Both the position numbers and the translations under genes were made by a program. Shown one piece after another: positions 18,403 to 25,824 of a stretch of 64,000 bases of DNA. The first letter of the stretch is position 1. Every line of letters begins with the position of its first letter. This DNA is from Peribacillus huizhouensis (GTDB taxonomy: Bacteria > Bacillota > Bacilli > Bacillales > DSM-1321). Below the pieces are notes generated by a model. That model saw only the letters and a program-made list of their open reading frames with translations, was not told the DNA's origin and searched no databases. Location of the stretch: positions 62,001 through 126,000 of the forward strand of contig NZ_JACJHX010000012.1 of the NCBI RefSeq assembly GCF_014138605.1, written 5' to 3'.

Positions 18403-18493
18403 GGCTATGTTAAGGCTCATTATTGATTTTGGGCACAATGTTGATTGGAACGAACGCCTTACGTTCCAATCAACTGGCAAGTTTAACAGAGCC
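18403..18493. mobile_element. Family B MITE, copy B2 (91 bp)
   Basis: Inverted ends GGCTATGTTAAGGCTCATTA and, from the right, GGCTCTGTTAAACTTGCCAG; internal palindrome around GATTGGAACG and CGTTCCAATC. Flanks AACATTTA and AACACTTA agree at 7 of 8 bases, suggesting an 8-bp target duplication. It ends just before the FMN reductase gene. Confidence 0.72.
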
Positions 18494-18521
18494 AACACTT
18501 AAAATAGGGAGGTAGTTTATT

Positions 18522-19064
18522 GTGAAAATAGTAGCTGTTGTAGGAAGTAACCGCAAAGAATCTTATAACAAAAAAATCACTGCTTTTATGCAAAAAAGAT
18601 ATACGGATAAGGTTGAAATGGAAATATTGCCATTAGAAAATCTTCCTATGTACAATGAAGACGAAGAATTAAACCCGCCGTCCGTAGTAATAGACATTAA
18701 GAAAAAGATCGCCAATAGTGACGGAATTTTAATAACAACACCAGAATACAATCATTCCATATCGGGGTTCTTGAAAAATGCAATTGACTGGTTTTCAAGA
18801 GGAGACAAAGTAATGGTGAATAAGCCCGTCATGATCGTTGGCTGTTCTCCTGGGGCACTAGGAACAGTCCGTGCTCAAATACAACTCCGTCAAATCTTAA
18901 ACTCTCCTGGAGTCGCTGCATTAACTTTGCCTGGAAACGAAGTATTTATCGGAGCCGTACATGAAAAAATCGATGAATCTGGAGAGTTAGTCCATGAACC
19001 GACAATTCAATTTTTAGATACAGTCATGAATAATTTTATGGACTGGATTTTAAAAATGAAATGA
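18522..19064 (+). CDS. NAD(P)H-dependent FMN reductase
   Basis: A 180-residue flavodoxin-fold protein of the FMN_red family: the phosphate-binding start VVGSNRKESYNKKI, and TPEYNHSISGFLKNAIDW, which matches the conserved PEYN segment contacting the flavin. Such enzymes reduce FMN, quinones or azo compounds; the substrate is unknown. GTG start with AGGGAGGT upstream. A single-gene unit followed by a family D hairpin. Confidence 0.88.
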   Translation: MKIVAVVGSNRKESYNKKITAFMQKRYTDKVEMEILPLENLPMYNEDEELNPPSVVIDIKKKIANSDGILITTPEYNHSISGFLKNAIDWFSRGDKVMVNKPVMIVGCSPGALGTVRAQIQLRQILNSPGVAALTLPGNEVFIGAVHEKIDESGELVHEPTIQFLDTVMNNFMDWILKMK

Positions 19065-19076
19065 AATTTGGAAAAA

Positions 19077-19129
19077 GGGTCAGACCTCACATCCTTACAA
19101 CGCTAAGTAGTAGATGTGGTTCTGAACCC
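19077..19129. terminator. Family D hairpin acting as a terminator, copy D3
   Basis: GGGTCAGACCTCACATC (19077-19093) pairs imperfectly with GATGTGGTTCTGAACCC (19113-19129). It lies between the convergent reductase and EamA genes and shares its arm sequence with the hairpin after doxX at 63.1 kb. Confidence 0.65.
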
Positions 19130-19152
19130 ATTGTTATGAGATAGACTCAATA

Positions 19153-20034
19153 TTATGAATAAGAGGAGACCTTTCGCCCCTGAAAATTAGGATAAGCAAT
19201 CCCGAATAGAATTACGGCAACACCGCTCCACTGAGAGAAGGTTACGACTTCGTGCAGCACAAGTGTGGACATGAGAACGGCTGTTGGCAGTTCTGATGCA
19301 CTTAAGATTGTGCCCAGGCCGCTACCTACTTTTGGCATGGCGATATTAAATAAAAGTGGAGGGACAAGTGAACCGAAAAAGCCAATAAGCAGACCGTATT
19401 TAAGCAATCCATCTGCAAATGCTCCGTTTAGGAGAAATACTGGTGGAAGTACAATAAACACGAGTAGAGCCGCTCCGGTTGTCATGATTGCACTTTTGTA
19501 GATTGGGTGAATCGGAAGACTTGCACGACCGCTTACATAAATAAAGGTGGCAAAGGACAATGCCGAAAGTAGTCCCCAACCGATTCCAACAACTGAAAAG
19601 GAGAGTTCACTACTCAAAAAGCCTGAAGCCAAAACGGAGCCACAAAGGATGATCGCTGTTGCAATTATACTCTTTCGGTTTGGAATTTTCTTATCAAAAA
19701 CATATTGTAAAATTATGCTAATCCAGGTGAATTGCAATAGCAGGATAATAGCAAATGAAGCATCTACATACCCCAGTGATTTATTATACAAAACCCCGGT
19801 AACCCCCATTGGCATCCCGCTTATCAATAAGATCAGCTTTTGCTTAACACTCAATTTAATTTTGGGAACAAAGATCGTAATGATCCATAACATAATGGCT
19901 CCAAGCAAATACTGGCTGCCTGACAATTCACCTATTCCAAAACCTTCCCGATAGCCTAATTTAACAAATGACGATATAACCCCGTATGAACAGCCGCCAA
20001 GAAAGACTAGAAACGCATATTTCCATATACCCAT
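19153..20034 (-). CDS. EamA/DMT-family permease
   Basis: A 293-residue protein with ten predicted helices in two EamA halves (drug/metabolite transporter superfamily). Substrate cannot be told. The ATG follows AGGAGGTTTT. Its leader is unusual: two perfect or near-perfect hairpins lie in the 170 bases upstream, the nearer one followed by a T-rich stretch. Confidence 0.85.
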   Translation of the reverse strand: MGIWKYAFLVFLGGCSYGVISSFVKLGYREGFGIGELSGSQYLLGAIMLWIITIFVPKIKLSVKQKLILLISGMPMGVTGVLYNKSLGYVDASFAIILLLQFTWISIILQYVFDKKIPNRKSIIATAIILCGSVLASGFLSSELSFSVVGIGWGLLSALSFATFIYVSGRASLPIHPIYKSAIMTTGAALLVFIVLPPVFLLNGAFADGLLKYGLLIGFFGSLVPPLLFNIAMPKVGSGLGTILSASELPTAVLMSTLVLHEVVTFSQWSGVAVILFGIAYPNFQGRKVSSYS

Positions 20035-20063
20035 TGTAAAAAAACCTCCTGTAAAACAATAAA

Positions 20064-20094
20064 GCCACCCATCCCTAATTTAGGGATGGGTGGC
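20064..20094 (-). promoter_or_regulatory. Terminator-like hairpin in the leader of the EamA gene
   Basis: A perfect 15-bp inverted repeat (GCCACCCATCCCTAA with TTAGGGATGGGTGGC). Read on the minus strand it is followed by TTTATTGTTTT and then the gene's ribosome site, so it could be an attenuator, or a terminator that isolates the gene from upstream transcription. Confidence 0.6.
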
Positions 20095-20167
20095 GAAAAG
20101 TAAAGTTGTTAACTTTAAGAAAAATCCACCTGCCGCCAACTTGCATTGCAGCTTTTAGTATATGACT

Positions 20168-20203
20168 ATTACTTCCTATTATAAGTTGTAATAATAGGAA
20201 GTA
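20168..20203. promoter_or_regulatory. Second inverted repeat upstream of the EamA gene
   Basis: TACTTCCTATTAT and ATAATAGGAAGTA form a 13-bp perfect inverted repeat around a short spacer. It may be an operator or part of a leader structure with the hairpin at 20064-20094. Confidence 0.5.
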
Positions 20204-20214
20204 AAGAGGGAATT

Positions 20215-20298
20215 TTTATCCTGCATTAACGGGCAGTAACCCCCCCACCGCAATCTTAATAGGTACATGAAGACTTCCTGAGTAAAGTTTCACTTTAT
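20215..20298 (+). repeat. Family C element, copy C2 (79-bp short form)
   Basis: Starts TTTATCCTGCATTAACGGGC and ends AAGTTTCACTTTAT with only the two ends kept. It is the shortest copy with both boundaries and shows which parts define the ends. Confidence 0.72.
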
Positions 20299-20435
20299 CC
20301 GAATGTGAGTGATAAAAGGAATCTGAATGTTTTTAATGTTGAGAAATAATGAATTTTGTCGTTGGAAAAATGCTAAATGTGACACCACAAATTAGAGGAA
20401 GCAGAGTTATTTTTTTGTAAAAAAGTAATTAATAA

Positions 20436-20464
20436 TTGTCCTACTCCATTACTCATGTTATTAT
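20436..20464 (+). promoter_or_regulatory. Candidate sigma-A promoter for the first TerC gene
   Basis: TTGTCC, 17 bases, TATTAT. A small hairpin (AAATCACG with CGTGATTT, about 20477-20496) follows in the leader. Prediction only. Confidence 0.35.
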
Positions 20465-20604
20465 TTAGACTATAAGAAATCACGTTGGCGTGATTTTAGA
20501 GGATGTAATGTGGATTGTGAAGTCTTCTTGATAATAAGAAGGATCCTGCATTTCCATATTAAAGCTGATTTTAGAGTCCAATATTTTAGGGAGGTTATCT
20601 TTTT

Positions 20605-21366
20605 TTGGAAATTTTAAATCAAATGTTTAGTACTTACGCTTTATTTTTCGACTGGAAAATGTGGGGAGAAGTATTAACGGATCCTGTTGCTTGGGGATTA
20701 ATCGGGACATTAATTATTATGGAAGGGTTACTATCAGCTGATAACGCATTAGTGCTGGCAGTCATGGTAAAACATCTTCCTGAAGAAAAACGAAAGAAAG
20801 CATTAATGTATGGCTTATTAGGTGCTTATGTTTTTAGATTCATTTTCATTGGTATTGGCGTATACTTAGTTAACTTCTGGTGGATTAAAGTATTAGGTGC
20901 ACTTTATCTTGGATGGATCTCTTTCAGCCATTTTCGGAAAAAGTCTGGCGAGGAAGATGAAGTCAAAGAATTCAATAAAAATTCTTGGTTAGTCCGTACG
21001 TTTGGAACATTTTGGGCGACAGTTATTATGGTAGAAGGAATGGATATTGCTTTCTCAGCTGATTCAATTCTTGCAGCATTTGCAATTTCGGATCAAGTTT
21101 GGGTACTATTATTGGGTGGTATGATTGGAATTTTATTAATGCGTACAGTAGCTCGATTATTTCTAACTTTAATTGATAAAATTCCTGAACTAGAAAATAC
21201 GGCTTTCATTTTAATTGGCATCATTGCATTAAAAATGTTATTAAGTGTATTTAACATCCATGTTCCACATACAGTATTTTTTGGTATTATCATCCTTGCG
21301 TTCCTAATTACGATTGTTATTCATAAAAGAAATGAGCGTAAGTCGGCAACTTCTACTGAGGGCTAA
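20605..21366 (+). CDS. TerC-family membrane protein (YceF/MeeF-like Mn exporter)
   Basis: A 253-residue protein of about seven helices with two TerC signatures: MEGLLSADNALVLAVMVKHL near residue 37 and EGMDIAFSADSILAAF near 146, each holding conserved acidic residues. B. subtilis relatives YceF and YkoY (MeeF, MeeY) export manganese that metallates exoenzymes. TTG start with AGGGAGGT upstream. I see no yybP-ykoY riboswitch in its leader, unlike the paralogue at 23.6 kb. Confidence 0.87.
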   Translation: MEILNQMFSTYALFFDWKMWGEVLTDPVAWGLIGTLIIMEGLLSADNALVLAVMVKHLPEEKRKKALMYGLLGAYVFRFIFIGIGVYLVNFWWIKVLGALYLGWISFSHFRKKSGEEDEVKEFNKNSWLVRTFGTFWATVIMVEGMDIAFSADSILAAFAISDQVWVLLLGGMIGILLMRTVARLFLTLIDKIPELENTAFILIGIIALKMLLSVFNIHVPHTVFFGIIILAFLITIVIHKRNERKSATSTEG

Positions 21367-21405
21367 TATAATAGTCTTTGGTACTAATTAAACATATTGA
21401 ACGAC

Positions 21406-21447
21406 AAAGAAGCAGAACGCCATTGTGTCAGGGCGTTCTGCTTCTTT
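21406..21447. terminator. Bidirectional terminator
   Basis: AAAGAAGCAGAACGCC (21406-21421) pairs perfectly with GGCGTTCTGCTTCTTT (21432-21447). It separates the convergent TerC and chrA genes. Confidence 0.88.
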
Positions 21448-21492
21448 TGTGTTTCAATTTTTTTCTGAAGGTTTTGCATAATATAGATACTT

Positions 21493-22683
21493 TTATAAAA
21501 GTGAAATGAGGTATCCGCCAACTGCTCCGATCACAACAATGATCCAAGGAGGCAGCTTCCAAAAAGCAAGCATGCTAAATAATAGGGCTGCTAAAGCAAA
21601 ATCCATGGGAGTGTAAATAGAACTTGTCCAGATTGGCTGATAAAATGCTGTAAGTAAAAGGCCGACAACTGCAGCATTTACCCCAAGCAAAGCACCTTTA
21701 ATATTTGGATTACGACGTAAGTTATCCCAGAAAGGCAACGTTCCCAAAATCAGAAGAAAAGCGGGCATGAATATTGCAATAGTAGCCAGTATTCCGCCTT
21801 GCCAGCCATTAATAACCGCACCAAGATACGGAGCAAATGTAAATAACGGACCCGGCATTGCTTGTGCAGCGCCGTAGCCAGCGAGAAATGCTTCTTTATC
21901 CATCCAGCCTCCAGTGACAAATTCACGTTCCAGTAATGGCAATACAACATGACCGCCGCCAAATACTAAAGAACCTGACCGATAAAAACTGTCAAACATT
22001 GCAATCCAATTTAATGAAGTTGCTTCCCTTAAGACGGGGAGGAGAATAAGCAGGCCGAAAAAGAAAGTTAAACAGACGAAACCCCACCTACGAGAAATAG
22101 GAAAATATGTAGTGGGTTCATCACTCTCTTTATGTTGTTTGTAAATGAAATAGCCAAATAGACCAGACAGGAGGATGACGACAATCTGGCTGAACACAGA
22201 CTGCCAGATGATTGTTCCGACTAACGCAAATAAAGCGATGGCTTTTCGTTTGACGTCTGGTGTTAAATTTTCTGCCATCCCTAAAATAGCATGTGCGACT
22301 ACTGCTACAGCAACAATTTTTAATCCATGAATCCATCCAGAATTTCCGAGGTGAAAACCATCAAGTAAGATAGCCAATAGAATCATGACGATAACGGAGG
22401 GCAAAGTAAAACCTAAAAATGCTAGGATTCCACCTAATACACCTGCTCGCATGACCCCAATGCCAATGCCAACCTGACTGCTTGCAGGTCCAGGTAAGAA
22501 CTGACATAAAGCAACTAAGTCCGCATAGCTTTTTTCATCGATCCACTTTCTTTGTTCTACATATTCATTTCGAAAATACCCTAAATGGGCGGTAGGTCCG
22601 CCAAACGAGGTAAGCCCAAGTCTTGTAGAAATGAAGAGGACTTCTGTAAGTGTTTTAAAATAATTCAATTTTTTACTATTCAT
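21493..22683 (-). CDS. chrA: ChrA-type chromate transporter, two-domain form
   Basis: A 396-residue protein of the CHR family with two homologous halves; each keeps its PGP motif (CQFLPGPASSQVG in the first half, AQAMPGPLFTFAP in the second) and a SFGGPTAHLG or VFGGGHVVLP segment. The family expels chromate or sulfate-like oxyanions. I chose the ATG at 22683 (MNSKKLNYF) because AGGGG precedes it; the frame continues upstream to 22728 with an unlikely start. Confidence 0.88.
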   Translation of the reverse strand: MNSKKLNYFKTLTEVLFISTRLGLTSFGGPTAHLGYFRNEYVEQRKWIDEKSYADLVALCQFLPGPASSQVGIGIGVMRAGVLGGILAFLGFTLPSVIVMILLAILLDGFHLGNSGWIHGLKIVAVAVVAHAILGMAENLTPDVKRKAIALFALVGTIIWQSVFSQIVVILLSGLFGYFIYKQHKESDEPTTYFPISRRWGFVCLTFFFGLLILLPVLREATSLNWIAMFDSFYRSGSLVFGGGHVVLPLLEREFVTGGWMDKEAFLAGYGAAQAMPGPLFTFAPYLGAVINGWQGGILATIAIFMPAFLLILGTLPFWDNLRRNPNIKGALLGVNAAVVGLLLTAFYQPIWTSSIYTPMDFALAALLFSMLAFWKLPPWIIVVIGAVGGYLISLL

Positions 22684-22798
22684 TATCCAGCCCCTAATCA
22701 TTCTATATTTTACGCAACAGAATATCATTTTATCTTATCATCCCTTGAGATCATGTTAAATTCAACGGTAGTATTGTAATAAGTTTCTAAAGATTATT

Positions 22799-23056
22799 TT
22801 ATCGCCGCTTAACAGGCTGTAATAACTCCCGCCCTCAATTTTTGTGGGAGAATCAACATAAAAGTAGGTGCGGGATAAACAGACTGTAAATCGCCAATTG
22901 GTGAGATACAGTGAAACTTACCGATGTGTGAGCAGAGGTTTAGTAAACCAATCGGTTCGTAGTGTCGCTTAATAGAAGCGTTAGCTTGCGATTTAGCGAC
23001 ACTAGAACGGGACTAACCATCAGTGAAAAAAACCACTGACAGAAGTTTTGCTTTAA
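22799..23056 (+). repeat. Family C element, copy C3 (near full length)
   Basis: Starts at TTTTATCGCCGCTTAACAGG and ends GAAGTTTTGCTTTAA. It keeps the internal blocks ATTGGTGAGATACAGTGAAA, TAGTGTCGC paired with GCGACACTA, and the right-end hairpin CATCAGTGAAAA with CCACTGAC. It ends directly at the -35 box of the riboswitch transcript. Confidence 0.78.
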
Positions 23057-23086
23057 TTGACAAAACTGCAATACGTATAGTATAAT
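23057..23086 (+). promoter_or_regulatory. Sigma-A promoter of the Mn riboswitch transcript
   Basis: TTGACA at 23057, 18 bases, TATAAT at 23081: both hexamers are consensus. The riboswitch begins about 26 bases after the -10 box. Confidence 0.75.
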
Positions 23087-23111
23087 AATTTTAAATAATT
23101 GAATATTCTCC

Positions 23112-23268
23112 TAAAGGGGAGTAGCTTTTACAACTAAGTCGTCATTTCAGAGGATCATCTCTCGGCTTTGTTGGCAGCATAATGTTGTTAGCAAGACCTT
23201 TACCGAAGAAGGGTAAAGGTATATCCATAGAATTTTAAACCTTTGCCGTATTTTGGTAAAGGTTTTTT
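23112..23268 (+). ncRNA. yybP-ykoY manganese riboswitch with terminator
   Basis: The aptamer blocks AAAGGGGAGTAGC (from 23113), AAGTCGTC, CGGCTTTGTTG and TTAGCAAGACCTTTACC (to about 23204) match the known yybP-ykoY aptamer. Then CCTTTACCGAAGAAGGGTA forms one stem, and AAACCTTTGCC with GGTAAAGGTTTTTT (23237-23268) forms a terminator that can compete with the aptamer's closing sequence. In the family Mn2+ binding turns on expression downstream. It should control the DUF1232 gene and the TerC gene that follow. Confidence 0.93.
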
Positions 23269-23301
23269 GTTTGATTTTTTTCAACTTTCAACAGAAGTGA
23301 G

Positions 23302-23589
23302 GTGAGTTCTATCGGTAATTTTGCTAAACGATTCCTGTTTATATTTAAGTTCTGGAGGGTTCTTCCGTTTCTAAAGGATTTCTTCATTTCACGCGAAGTT
23401 CAGTTTAATAAAAAAATGTTGGGTATAGTATTCATGATTGGATATGCAGTATTTCCATTTGATTTGATTCCAGATTTCTTCTCGCTCATTGGAATAGTGG
23501 ATGATGTGATGATTTTTGGAATTGTTGTGAATTGGCTGATTCAGCTTTCACCGGAAACCCTTAAGGAAAGACACAAGTTAAAGGGGTAA
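23302..23589 (+). CDS. DUF1232 (YkvA-like) small membrane protein
   Basis: A 95-residue protein with the DUF1232 core IGYAVFPFDLIPDFFSLIGI and two hydrophobic segments; function unknown. It lies between the Mn riboswitch and the TerC gene, so its expression is likely Mn-responsive. The GTG at 23302 sits inside the ribosome site GAGGTGAG; an ATC start at 23311 would fit the spacing better, so the true start is uncertain. Confidence 0.8.
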   Translation: MSSIGNFAKRFLFIFKFWRVLPFLKDFFISREVQFNKKMLGIVFMIGYAVFPFDLIPDFFSLIGIVDDVMIFGIVVNWLIQLSPETLKERHKLKG

Positions 23590-23623
23590 CCTATTAAAAA
23601 GGAAAGAAGGGGAGTTAGGAAAT

Positions 23624-24394
23624 ATGGAGTTTTCAATTTTACTTGAGTATGGTTGGGTGCTACTTGTGTTGGTTGCACTTGAAGGGCTTTTAGCTGCGGA
23701 TAATGCGCTTGTGTTAGCGATTATGGTGAGGCATTTACCTGAAGAAGAAAGAAAAAAAGCGTTATTCTATGGTCTTGCAGGAGCGTTTGTTTTCCGTTTT
23801 GGTTCGCTATTTGTGATTTCATATCTTGTCGATGTATGGCAGGTTCAAGCGATAGGAGCTATTTATTTAATATTTATCGCTTTGAACCATATATTTAGAA
23901 AGCTTCTTGTAAAGAAGAGTGGAGAAAACGTTTCTGAGGAAAAGGAAACGAAGAAATCTGGTTTTTGGGCGACAGTATTCAAAGTTGAACTAGCTGATAT
24001 TGCATTTGCGGTAGACTCGATCCTTGCCGCCGTAGCCTTGGCAATGGCGCTTCCTAATACGAATTTACCGAATATTGGCGGCTTAGACGGTGGGAAGTTT
24101 ATCGTAATCTTCGCAGGTGGATTAATCGGATTAATTATTATGCGCTTTGCGGCCAATGTGTTTGTGAAGCTGCTGCAAACCCGACCTGGCTTGGAAATTG
24201 CTGCATTTATGATCGTCGGATGGGTCGGAGTGAAACTAGCTATTTACACGTTATCACATCCAGCGCTAGCCATATTGCCTGAATCGTTTGCCCATTCAGC
24301 GGCTTGGAAGATAATCTTTTATGTCGTACTGATTTTGATCGCACTAGGTGGCTGGTTTTTTTCAAAAGAGAAGCTGGATCCAGTAAAAGGATAA
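23624..24394 (+). CDS. ykoY: TerC-family Mn exporter (YkoY/MeeY-like)
   Basis: A 256-residue TerC protein with the paired motifs EGLLAADNALVLAIMVRHL (from about 20) and ELADIAFAVDSILAAVA (about 121). It differs from the 20.6-kb paralogue by lacking the N-terminal extension and by a Lys/Glu-rich cytoplasmic loop at about 95-112. Position behind a yybP-ykoY riboswitch, as for ykoY in B. subtilis, supports the name. Expected role: manganese efflux and metallation of secreted enzymes. Confidence 0.88.
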   Translation: MEFSILLEYGWVLLVLVALEGLLAADNALVLAIMVRHLPEEERKKALFYGLAGAFVFRFGSLFVISYLVDVWQVQAIGAIYLIFIALNHIFRKLLVKKSGENVSEEKETKKSGFWATVFKVELADIAFAVDSILAAVALAMALPNTNLPNIGGLDGGKFIVIFAGGLIGLIIMRFAANVFVKLLQTRPGLEIAAFMIVGWVGVKLAIYTLSHPALAILPESFAHSAAWKIIFYVVLILIALGGWFFSKEKLDPVKG

Positions 24395-24762
24395 AAAGGG
24401 TAACTGGCTGCGCTATTAAAGGCGGCTGTTTTTTTGCCGATACAGGAATCTTCTTATAACTATTTACATGTATTGGCCAATTACTAGGTCAAATTACTGC
24501 TTTTTTTTACAGACTATCCTGAATGAGAAAGCTCACTACTTCAGAGGTAGGATGATAGTGGGGTAGAACCGGGTGTTTCTTATGAAACAATAATGGTTCG
24601 ACTATTTTTATTTTTTGTCTATTTTTAGCAAATACAATGTCTTCATATAACATAGCCTACTTTTTCGTACAAACCATCACTATTAAAAATCAGTATTCTG
24701 ATATAATTTCACAATAAACATAGGCTCTGTTAAATTAAATGTTAATTTTTATATAAAAATTA
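24395..24762. other. Intergenic stretch with a solo MITE end
   Basis: No gene seen. TAGGCTCTGTTAAATTAA at 24721-24738 matches a family B end and may be a leftover of a lost copy. Confidence 0.4.
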
Positions 24763-24789
24763 GGGAACCCTTCATTTGTTGAGGTTCCC
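24763..24789 (-). terminator. Terminator of the SUKH gene
   Basis: GGGAACC and GGTTCCC form the stem; on the minus strand it is followed by TAATTTTTATAT. Confidence 0.65.
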
Positions 24790-24845
24790 CGTCTTCTTCA
24801 ACTAGCGCCCCGATATCTAAAAAACAGATTATCTTAATATACAAA

Positions 24846-25382
24846 TTAGCTTTTTCTTTTCCAACTTGTTTTAAGTTGCGAAGGTTTTAATGTAGATTGA
24901 TGATACAACAATGGCAAAAACTCTTTAAAAGTTGGTGCAACGATTGCTTTGGAATAAGGAACATTATCTTCAGGATAATTTTCATAAAAATAAACAACGG
25001 CTGGATTTTCTGTGCAATTCGTGTAATCCAATGCAAAACAAGAATGAGGATATGTTTCCCAAGCTAATATGACAATCTTTTCAGGTAGGGAAAATTCTTT
25101 TATGTCTTCACTAAATGAAAATATTCCTTCGTTGTCATCTTCATTTGCATTTTCTAAATCAATACCTAGTAAATAGGGGATTTCACATTTTCCATAACGA
25201 TTTATGTATACTTTTTTAAAGTGTAATGTTCCACCGTTACTTTTTTTAAGCAATTCAATATATTCTTTTGGAAACTTTATACCTAACTTGCATTCTGCAT
25301 TTTTTACTATTTCATCACTTACAGGTGGGTCCTTTTCATCCCAGAAACCCTCACCATAATAATAATTTTTGCTCACCTTCAT
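24846..25382 (-). CDS. SMI1/KNR4 (SUKH-1) family protein, orphan immunity type
   Basis: A 178-residue SUKH-fold protein: VKNAECKLGIKFPKEYIELL and SNGGTLHFKKVYI give the typical start, followed by an acidic middle and a FALDYTN-like segment. Many SUKH proteins neutralise contact-dependent or LXG-type toxins, yet no toxin gene is adjacent. It may be a lone resistance gene or have another role. It has its own ribosome site and terminator and stands alone. Confidence 0.82.
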   Translation of the reverse strand: MKVSKNYYYGEGFWDEKDPPVSDEIVKNAECKLGIKFPKEYIELLKKSNGGTLHFKKVYINRYGKCEIPYLLGIDLENANEDDNEGIFSFSEDIKEFSLPEKIVILAWETYPHSCFALDYTNCTENPAVVYFYENYPEDNVPYSKAIVAPTFKEFLPLLYHQSTLKPSQLKTSWKRKS

Positions 25383-25824
25383 TATCCTCCCATTAATTAT
25401 GTAAGTGCTCTAAATAGCATAATTAATACATTTGCTTCTTCAACTATACTGTCTGAAAGTGTCTAAAAGTTAAATAAGCACTATATAGAGAATTTTGATA
25501 AGCGTAAACCGTGATACGTTTCTGTCACTTCGTAAACAAACGTCTTCATCAATTTTATGTACAAACATTATAATCCCCTCAATTGATTTATTTTGAATTT
25601 TAACATAATCCCGATTAAACATATCGATTTATGAAGAGGTATTGGATATATTGGAAAAAATGAAAAATTTATTTAGGCTGATGTAGTTCTTTTAATGAAG
25701 TTCAGTGCGGGGAACTAGGTCTGTAAGAAGAAAAATTCTCTTATGATATGCTTCAAAACGATCAGAATGGAAAGATGTTATGATATTAGTAAATAGATAA
25801 ATTCGGAGAGGGAGGTATAACAAC
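25383..25824. other. AT-rich intergenic region between divergent genes
   Basis: I see no gene. It must hold the promoters of the SUKH gene (leftward) and the amidohydrolase gene (rightward), but no hexamer pair stands out. Confidence 0.4.
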
